Positions 3,579 to 5,803 of a stretch of DNA of 5,803 nt are shown here, piece after piece; the stretch's first letter is position 1, and each line of letters begins with the position of its first letter. Below the pieces are notes generated by a model. The model saw nothing but the letters and a program-made list of their open reading frames with translations, ran no database searches and was not told where the DNA came from. Origin of the DNA: JANXQG01 sp037147235 (GTDB taxonomy: Bacteria > Planctomycetota > Planctomycetia > Pirellulales > Thermoguttaceae); the NCBI GenBank assembly GCA_037147235.1, contig JBAWVO010000371.1, positions 1 to 5,803 of the forward strand, given 5' to 3'. The position numbers were made by a program, and so were the translations under genes.

Positions 3579-5708
3579 CTATTTTCCTGCTACCCGCTTC
3601 CGCCACGCCCAGCCCAACAGCCCTATAATACTGACGCCGAGCAGCGATAGAGTTCCTGGTTCGGGAACTGTTTCCATTGTGGGTGAAGAAAATCGCGAAG
3701 CCACCGACAATATCATTGGGGAGGCGAAGAAGGCAGAGGGATCAAATATCAAAGTCCCACCGGCACCGATGGTCAATCTCGTCTCGGTGGGCAGGGCATT
3801 GGAGTTTGTCACGTAAAGCGTACCGTCATCCACTGTTGTTCCGCCCATGTAGGTGTTGCTGCCGCTGAGGATTAACTGGCCACTACCCGTCTTGAGCAAG
3901 GCGAGCGTTCCGCCAGTGTTCCTGATCGTTCCGGCGAAATTGCCACTGTCGATGCTAAGCGTATGGCTGCCAGTACCGCTATGAGTCACGATACCGGAGC
4001 CGGTCAGCGAACTAACATTCGCGTCAACCGCATTTAGATCTAGTGTACCATTGATCGTGAATCGCCCGTTGAAAGAACCCTCTCCTTTGATGTAGCCTGT
4101 AAAGGTCAGGCCGCTGCCAGTGCCATCGACGTTGCCATTGATAATCGACGCAGCGGCCAGAGTGTTGGGGGTGCTGATAGTCCCTTGGCCGACGAGGCTA
4201 TTGCCGTAATTGAGTACGATGCCTTTGGCCGCGACGAGCGTACCTGAGTTGCCACCGTCGCCAATCTGCGTCAAAGAACCCAAGACGGCCTGATTCATGC
4301 TGTAAAGCGTCACCGTGTTCGCATTGGTGTAGAGTTCGCCATTGCTCGCAAAACCGGCGGGCGAGGTCGAATCGCCCAGGGTCAGGTTGCCGGTGGCGTT
4401 GATGGTTGAACCGTAGCCAGCGGCAATCTTCCCGTTGACGGCTCCCGAACCCGAGAGGGCACAGCCCACTCCAAGTGAAATCCCCTTGAGGGCGTTTATG
4501 GTTCCGCCGCTAAGGGTCGTCAAAACTCCAAGATTGGTGAACTGTTTGCTCCCCAAAGTGACCGAATTGCTGCCGACGTCCAGTGTTCCGGCATGACTGA
4601 AGCCTGTGAAGGATGTGGAGTCGCCGAGGGAGAGATCCCCTGAAGCGAGGATTGTAGATCCTGGTAACCCCGTGATATTGCCTCGAACGATTCCCGAGCC
4701 GCTCAGCGTCGTCCCCACGGCAAGCTGGACATTCCCACCGTTGGGCAAAGCACTGCCACTCACGTTGAGCGTGCCCTGGCTGACTACGGTTCCGCCGCTG
4801 TACGAATTGCTGCCCGAAAGCGTAAGGGTGCCGCTGCCACTTTTCGTCAGGCCAGCACTGCCGGCGAGATTTGCCGAAACGATGCCCGTTTGGAAATTGA
4901 AAGCACCCCCGTTCGCTATGAGAGTTCCATTCTGGAGGGTGCCGCTCTGAAGCGTAATCGTAGAAGATGTCGTTTGGCTCAATCCGCCTAGGTCGAGTAC
5001 GCTTCCTCCTGTTACGGAAATCGGACTTCCCGGCGATAGAGAATTTACGGCTGCCAGCAAGAGGGTGCCGCCGGTAACGCTCGTCGTGCCGGCATAGGTA
5101 TTGCTCGCACTGAGTATCAGGGTGCCGGTTCCGGTCTTCACAAAGGTTCCCCCGCCGCGAATGACCCCGGAATACGTGGTGCTGGACGAGTTATCGCCAC
5201 CGGTGCTGAGCATGCCACTGCCCAGGTCTATCGGAACACTGCCGCTCAAAGAGCCGGCAACGAGGTCGAAAGTCCCTAGACTGAGCATTCCTCCGTTTAG
5301 TTGCATCCGTCCAGCCACGGTCGTTTGATCCAAAAGAGCAAATGTTTTGGAACTTGTGATTGTGCCGTAGGTCTGAATGGTGTAAATGTCCACCACACTG
5401 CTGAGGATTTGGCCATTACTGTCAAGCTTGCTATATCCGCCACCAAAGAAGACCTTACCATCTGCCGAGGTCGCCGCAAGAGAATAGCGTGCCTGCGACA
5501 GGTTCGTCGTGGACCAGGAGTTTGTGGATGTGTCGTAAATGTCCACAACGCTGCTGAGGGTGAGGGTGAGGGGGACGAAGTCCTCCTTGCTGACTCCGCC
5601 GCCAAAGAAGACCTTACCACCTGCCGAGGTCGCCGAAATACGCGAGCGTGCCTGCGAGAGGTTCGTCGTGGACCAGGAGTTTGTGGATGTGTCGTAAATG
5701 TCCACCAC
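3579..5708 (-). CDS. Kelch-like / autotransporter beta-strand repeat protein with PEP-CTERM signal, apparently 5'-truncated
   Basis: The frame gives 709 residues from the GTG at 5708 and stays open to a stop at 5781-5783, with no ATG or TTG in between, so the true start is not visible. Residues about 1-107 hold Kelch-like repeats (VVDIYDTSTNSWSTTN, then GKVFFGGG). Residues about 188-218, 286-316 and 604-634 match the autotransporter-associated beta-strand motif (for example GSGTLTLSGSNSYSGGT). Residues about 337-500 hold a two-fold repeat of ~82 residues. The C-terminus has VPEPGTLSLLG (681-691), a hydrophobic helix and the basic tail WRKRVAGK, a PEP-CTERM signal that directs exported proteins to exosortase. 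Such a protein must be secreted, yet no signal peptide is present. A Kelch propeller normally needs five to seven blades; only two complete and fragmentary ones remain. The gene is probably the 3' remainder of a larger gene and may be non-functional. Confidence 0.85.
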   Translation of the reverse strand: MVDIYDTSTNSWSTTNLSQARSRISATSAGGKVFFGGGVSKEDFVPLTLTLSSVVDIYDTSTNSWSTTNLSQARYSLAATSADGKVFFGGGYSKLDSNGQILSSVVDIYTIQTYGTITSSKTFALLDQTTVAGRMQLNGGMLSLGTFDLVAGSLSGSVPIDLGSGMLSTGGDNSSSTTYSGVIRGGGTFVKTGTGTLILSASNTYAGTTSVTGGTLLLAAVNSLSPGSPISVTGGSVLDLGGLSQTTSSTITLQSGTLQNGTLIANGGAFNFQTGIVSANLAGSAGLTKSGSGTLTLSGSNSYSGGTVVSQGTLNVSGSALPNGGNVQLAVGTTLSGSGIVRGNITGLPGSTILASGDLSLGDSTSFTGFSHAGTLDVGSNSVTLGSKQFTNLGVLTTLSGGTINALKGISLGVGCALSGSGAVNGKIAAGYGSTINATGNLTLGDSTSPAGFASNGELYTNANTVTLYSMNQAVLGSLTQIGDGGNSGTLVAAKGIVLNYGNSLVGQGTISTPNTLAAASIINGNVDGTGSGLTFTGYIKGEGSFNGRFTINGTLDLNAVDANVSSLTGSGIVTHSGTGSHTLSIDSGNFAGTIRNTGGTLALLKTGSGQLILSGSNTYMGGTTVDDGTLYVTNSNALPTETRLTIGAGGTLIFDPSAFFASPMILSVASRFSSPTMETVPEPGTLSLLGVSIIGLLGWAWRKRVAGK

Positions 5709-5750
5709 ACTGCTGATGCCACTGCTGCCGTACCCGCCGCCAAAGAAGAC
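5439..5750 (-). repeat. Tandem 159-bp Kelch-encoding repeats
   Basis: Bases 5439 to about 5555 recur at 5598 to about 5714, offset 159 bp (53 codons). The two copies are nearly identical at DNA level across the part encoding VDIYDTSTNSWSTTN and GKVFFGGG. A third, partial copy starts at about 5735 with a shorter linker (46 codons) and stops dead at 5750. The high DNA identity points to recent duplication or gene conversion. Confidence 0.8.
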
Positions 5751-5803
5751 TGCGCGGGACCCGGAAAACTGGGCGCACGGTTAAGGTGTAAAATGGATGT
5801 CCT
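5751..5803 (+). mobile_element. Unrelated segment abutting the truncated gene; possible insertion-element edge
   Basis: Up to 5750 the sequence matches the Kelch repeat (CCAAAGAAGAC); in the other copies the next bases are CTTACCA, but here TGCGCGGGACCC follows and similarity is lost. From there to the window end the bases resemble a short non-coding leader before a start codon. This fits the edge of an inserted element, but only 53 bases are visible, so no terminal inverted repeat or target duplication can be checked. A simple rearrangement is the alternative. Confidence 0.3.
5793..5803 (+). CDS. Possible start of an unknown gene running off the window
   Basis: An ATG at 5793 (Met-Asp-Val, then cut off) follows AAGGTG (5783-5788) at short but workable spacing. 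If the segment from 5751 is an insertion element this would be its transposase start. Only three codons are visible, so nothing more can be said. Confidence 0.2.

Noticed and set aside
3310..3816. Plus-strand ORF of 168 codons across the convergent gene end
   Set aside because: It has no ribosome site, and its second half is antisense to the clear PEP-CTERM coding sequence.
5297..5743. Minus-strand ORF of 148 codons in another frame of the Kelch repeats
   Set aside because: It is an Arg- and Pro-rich shadow of the tandem DNA repeats, whose real frame encodes recognisable VDIYDTSTNSW blades.

Overview
The window looks like a piece of a moderately GC-rich Planctomycetota chromosome, possibly of the Pirellulales/Gemmatales type, at the junction of an accessory cassette and a surface-protein gene. 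The evidence for the lineage is indirect. A protein with autotransporter-type beta-strand repeats ends in a PEP-CTERM sorting signal, and a run of tiny membrane-protein genes resembles those I associate with this phylum. No rRNA, tRNA or housekeeping marker is present to confirm it.

Bases 1 to about 640 carry no convincing gene. They hold four arrays of a short GTCCA-type motif. In each array three or four copies on one strand face two or three inverted copies (TGGAC), mostly at 9-bp steps. The first two arrays lie in a ~96-bp unit duplicated at a 165-bp offset. Array 3 also contains a perfect 11-bp inverted repeat, and arrays 2 and 4 are followed by the same 12-mer. This could be an iteron-like control region or origin, a protein-binding platform, or a structured RNA; the sequence alone does not decide.

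Bases 681 to 3306 form a same-strand cassette. In order it holds an 8-codon mini-ORF, a 55-aa two-helix membrane protein, a 123-aa membrane protein, a TTG-started 53-aa membrane protein, a 184-aa protein with an Asn/Gly-rich linker, a 276-aa PD-(D/E)XK nuclease with a probable Fe-S cysteine set, and a 56-aa membrane protein. The 184-aa gene and the nuclease gene overlap by one base (TAATG), so they are probably translationally coupled partners in DNA processing. Bases 3307 to 3578 hold a possible 46-codon ORF, a long imperfect stem-loop and a terminator-like hairpin with a T run.

Bases 3579 to 5750, on the minus strand and convergent with the cassette, encode a large repeat protein. From its N-terminal side it has Kelch-like repeats, autotransporter-associated beta-strand repeats, an ~82-residue internal duplication and a C-terminal PEP-CTERM signal. 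It has no visible start or signal peptide. Homology to its own repeat stops abruptly at 5750/5751, where unrelated sequence begins and leads into a plausible plus-strand start at 5793. The gene therefore appears 5'-truncated, perhaps by a mobile element whose edge is at 5751.
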